NCBI GenBank assembly: GCA_910585345.1
Contig: CAJUDS010000031.1
Coordinates: forward strand, 1 to 8,195
Reading direction: 5' to 3'
Length of the DNA stretch: 8,195 nt
Source of the DNA: an uncultured Lachnospiraceae bacterium
GTDB lineage: Bacteria > Bacillota > Clostridia > Lachnospirales > Lachnospiraceae
The notes beneath the pieces are model-generated. The model did no database searches and was not told the origin of the DNA. It saw nothing but the letters and a program-made list of their open reading frames with translations. Of this stretch, positions 7,244 to 8,195 are shown piece by piece. How positions within the stretch are numbered: the first letter of the stretch is position 1; each line of letters begins with the position of its first letter. Both the position numbers and the translations under genes were made by a program.

Positions 7244-7272
7244 ATTATAGCAATTCTTTTATAAAATCTCAA
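7244..7272 (-). promoter_or_regulatory. Minus-strand promoter for the XRE gene
   Basis: Read on the minus strand, TTGAGA (7272-7267; five of six match TTGACA) is followed by a 17-base spacer and then a perfect TATAAT (7249-7244). TGC directly precedes TATAAT, making it an extended -10. Initiation is expected near 7237, giving xre a leader of about 110 nt that includes the operator half-sites. The start overlaps the plus-strand transcript by roughly 20 bases. Confidence 0.6.
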
Positions 7273-7323
7273 TACCGGAGTTCTCCGGCGTTGAACCCCG
7301 CCCGGTTCCGGGCATTCTTGGAG

Positions 7324-7364
7324 ACAGGGATTTCTTGGAGAAAAGGAAGCCCTGTTTTGTCTTT
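7324..7364 (+). terminator. Intrinsic terminator of the candidate small RNA
   Basis: ACAGGG (7324-7329) pairs with CCCTGT (7350-7355). After a one-base mismatch, TTTCTT (7331-7336) pairs with AAGGAA (7343-7348) with one G-U. The loop is GGAGAA. The stem is followed by TTTTGTCTTT (7355-7364). It is oriented for plus-strand transcripts and stands about 145 bases after the predicted plus start. Confidence 0.55.
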
Positions 7365-7396
7365 GCGGGTATTTCACACAGTAATTTATTTCCCGT

Positions 7397-7624
7397 TTAC
7401 TGGGGCAGACATATTTAGGAGCGTTCAGGGTTACGGATATAAGAATCTCTAAGTGCTCTGAAAATGTAACGGAATTTTTAACGCAGACGGCCTTTACGCG
7501 CCGTCCGGGCGCGAGAGGCCTTTTCCGGACCTCCATGTCCGGAAACTGCTGGCAGAGGACAGAACACTAAGAGCTTCTAATATCCTTCACAATGGAACGC
7601 TCCTAAATATGTCTGCCCCAGTAA
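7397..7624. repeat. Palindromic element 1 (64-65 nt arms, 99-nt loop)
   Basis: Outer arms 7397-7426 and 7595-7624 are a perfect 30-bp inverted repeat. After short non-pairing stretches, inner arms 7435-7460 and 7560-7585 pair at 22 of 26 positions. The 99-nt loop (7461-7559) contains the 71-bp GC-rich core. Weaker pairing continues outward to about 7380 and 7644. A 9-base direct repeat ATTTCACAC lies just outside (7371-7379 and 7648-7656), as a target duplication would. No open frame of any merit crosses it. It has the same layout as element 2, 314 bases downstream. Confidence 0.8.
7481..7551. repeat. Conserved 71-bp core, copy A
   Basis: This is the first copy of the core, 66 of 71 positions identical to copy B. 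It has two hairpins. One is CGCGCC/GGCGCG (7497-7502 with 7508-7513) closed by GGCC/GGCC (7489-7492 with 7517-7520). The other is TTTCCGGAC/GTCCGGAAA (7522-7530 with 7537-7545) with loop CTCCAT. Differences from copy B (7487, 7503, 7514, 7516, 7535) all fall in unpaired positions. Confidence 0.9.
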
Positions 7625-7710
7625 GCAGAAAATAGATTTCCGTTGGCATTTCACACGACAAACGTATGTGTTAACATTTTAGGAACATTCAGAATCGGTT
7701 TTCCTGGCCA
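7625..7710. other. Spacer between the palindromic elements
   Basis: This AT-rich stretch of 86 bases holds the right copy of ATTTCACAC (7648-7656). It also has weak similarity to the left flank of element 1, consistent with an old tandem unit of about 314 bases. No gene, promoter or terminator is seen in it. Confidence 0.4.
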
Positions 7711-7937
7711 CTGCCCGGCATAATTTTTGTGCGCACGCCGGGCAGAAAAGACTGCATTTTCTAATAGTCCGCGCGTGTTGTTCCGGGGGCTGCGACGCAG
7801 GCGGCCTTTACGCGCCATCCGGGCGCGGGCGGCCTTTTCCGGACCTCCGTGTCCGGAAACTGCTGTCTGTGAGCGGACAATAAGAAAATTCTAATCTTTC
7901 CTGCAAAGTCGCACGCACAGAAATTTATGCCTGACAG
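7711..7937. repeat. Palindromic element 2 (62-65 nt arms, 100-nt loop)
   Basis: Left arm 7711-7772 and right arm 7873-7937 are imperfect inverted repeats. The best inner part is 7757-7772 with 7873-7888 (14 of 16 pair). The outer parts share GGCATAA, a T-rich stretch and TGTGCG. The left arm can also fold on itself (CTGCCCGGC 7711-7719 with GCCGGGCAG 7736-7744). The loop is 100 nt and contains core copy B. Its arms are mostly unlike those of element 1, but arm length, loop length and core position match almost exactly. Confidence 0.7.
7795..7865. repeat. Conserved 71-bp core, copy B
   Basis: This is the second copy of the core, exactly 314 bases from copy A. The stems are unchanged (GGCC 7803-7806 with 7831-7834; CGCGCC/GGCGCG 7811-7816 with 7822-7827; TTTCCGGAC/GTCCGGAAA 7836-7844 with 7851-7859). 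The last hairpin's loop is CTCCGT here instead of CTCCAT. Confidence 0.9.
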
Positions 7938-7997
7938 TTTCTGCAAAAATGACGAAAATACAAATGTTTACGGTTAGAGGGAAGTAATTTCAGATTA

Positions 7998-8037
7998 GGC
8001 GGTATAGCCCCGATTACAAGGGCTGTACCGTCTTTTT
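7998..8037 (+). terminator. Plus-strand intrinsic terminator with no upstream gene
   Basis: A 13-bp stem with two G-U pairs (7998-8010 with 8020-8032) and a 9-nt loop is followed by five T (8033-8037). It is oriented for plus-strand transcription. The minus-strand side lacks a T-run, so it fits poorly as the terminator of the recombinase gene. The nearest upstream plus-strand sequence is palindromic element 2, so it may end an RNA from there. Confidence 0.75.
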
Positions 8038-8043
8038 GAGTTC

Positions 8044-8195
8044 CTATGCGCCTTGCTGTTTGGATTGCGTGGCAGAAAGGAAATTGATTTCCCCTACAAA
8101 GTTGAAAACAATATCCACTTTCTGTACCCGTTTCCCGTCCACCTTTTCCGGCGCATGGACTATGATTTTCTTGATAAATTCATTGACGATTGCGG
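8044..8195 (-). CDS. Large serine recombinase, C-terminal end (partial)
   Basis: Only the last 49 codons lie in the window; the gene continues beyond the right edge. The stop codon is TAG at 8046-8044. The peptide runs AIVNEFIKKIIVHAPEKV, then DGKRVQKVDIVFNFVGEINF, and ends in SATQSKQQGA. The pattern IVHAPEK..G.R.Q.VDI.FNF.G is the C-terminal (DUF4368-like) region of TnpX/TndX-type large serine recombinases, which excise and integrate clostridial conjugative or mobilisable elements. It is too short a tail for the catalytic serine domain to be seen. Such genes often lie close to one end of the element, with the gene's 3' end toward the host junction. That would put a junction in the non-coding stretch just left of it (inferred). 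Confidence 0.75.
   Translation of the reverse strand, partial: AIVNEFIKKIIVHAPEKVDGKRVQKVDIVFNFVGEINFLSATQSKQQGA

Larger units (their letters stand above)
7218..7364 (+). ncRNA. Candidate four-hairpin small RNA, divergent from xre
   Basis: Between a promoter and a terminator-like hairpin lies about 145 nt that folds into four consecutive hairpins. They are AAAAGAAT/ATTCTTTT (7221-7228 with 7253-7260), CCGGA-GTTC-TCCGG (7275-7288), GCCCG-GTTC-CGGGC (7300-7313) and the terminator at 7324-7355. The middle two carry the same GTTC tetraloop. Open frames across it are unconvincing: ATG 7217 gives 15 codons and sits at the predicted start point. I do not recognise the RNA. Its promoter overlaps an XRE operator candidate, so it is probably repressor-controlled (inferred). 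It could be an antisense or trans-acting regulator. Confidence 0.45.

Noticed and set aside
7183..7452. 89-aa open frame on the plus strand
   Set aside because: Its start lies in the -35 region, it has no ribosome site, and it runs through the terminator and into the palindrome arm, which it does not respect.
6979..7536. 185-aa minus-strand frame overlapping the XRE gene
   Set aside because: It is a shadow frame crossing the XRE gene, its promoter region and the repeat core, with no domain-like composition.
7397..7937. Integron attC sites or a CRISPR array
   Set aside because: attC sites keep their ends and vary in the middle, the reverse of what is seen here, and there is no integron integrase in view. 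Only two copies exist, and they are far longer than CRISPR repeats.

Overview
The window looks like a piece of chromosome from a low-to-mid GC Clostridium-relative, most probably a Lachnospiraceae gut bacterium. The reasons are Gram-positive style Shine-Dalgarno sequences (AGGAGG and AGGTGAT), clostridial-type GH13 enzymes beginning MWFDEAVVYQIYPLG, and a methyl-accepting chemotaxis protein (MCP) with the clostridial tip variant QTNLLSLNASIEAARAGEAG. The family placement is an inference from protein style; no search was run.

Positions 1-6655 are a plus-strand starch and chemotaxis block. A bidirectional terminator (51-84) isolates it from whatever lies to the left. An extended -10 promoter (99-107) starts a roughly 150-nt leader with riboswitch-like competing helices. 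The leader precedes a 709-aa neopullulanase-type GH13 enzyme (263-2392). A membrane MCP with tandem HAMP modules follows (2520-4214) and ends in a strong terminator (4225-4270). The next reading frame (4337-6655) joins a complete monoacylglycerol-lipase-like alpha/beta hydrolase to a complete second GH13 enzyme. The GH13 part keeps its own ribosome binding site and start (5348), so this is either a real fusion or two adjacent genes whose separating stop codon was lost.

Positions 6656-7127 hold a hairpin between convergent genes and a minus-strand XRE-family repressor (6729-7127). Upstream of the repressor is a dense control region. It has a strong minus promoter (7244-7272), a consensus-35 plus promoter (7183-7211) and TTCGG/CGAA operator-like half-sites (7161-7195). 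The plus promoter leads into a compact four-hairpin RNA candidate ending in a terminator (about 7218-7364), with no convincing protein in it.

Positions 7365-8043 contain no gene. Two long imperfect palindromes, 228 and 227 bp long and 314 bp apart, fill most of this stretch. Each has 62-65 nt arms around a loop of about 100 nt, and the two loops share a 71-bp core with 66 identical positions. The arms have diverged strongly between the copies but each pair still pairs with itself, and all five core differences fall outside the predicted stems. This is the best candidate for an undescribed element: a duplicated structured RNA or a DNA hairpin element. A plus-oriented terminator (7998-8037) follows. 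The window ends in the last 49 codons of a minus-strand large serine recombinase (8044-8195), which marks the likely edge of an integrative element entering from the right.

The two GH13 enzymes probably hydrolyse maltodextrins in the cytoplasm (neither has a signal peptide), while the MCP senses an outside cue. The XRE, RNA and palindrome region looks like accessory DNA next to a mobile element.
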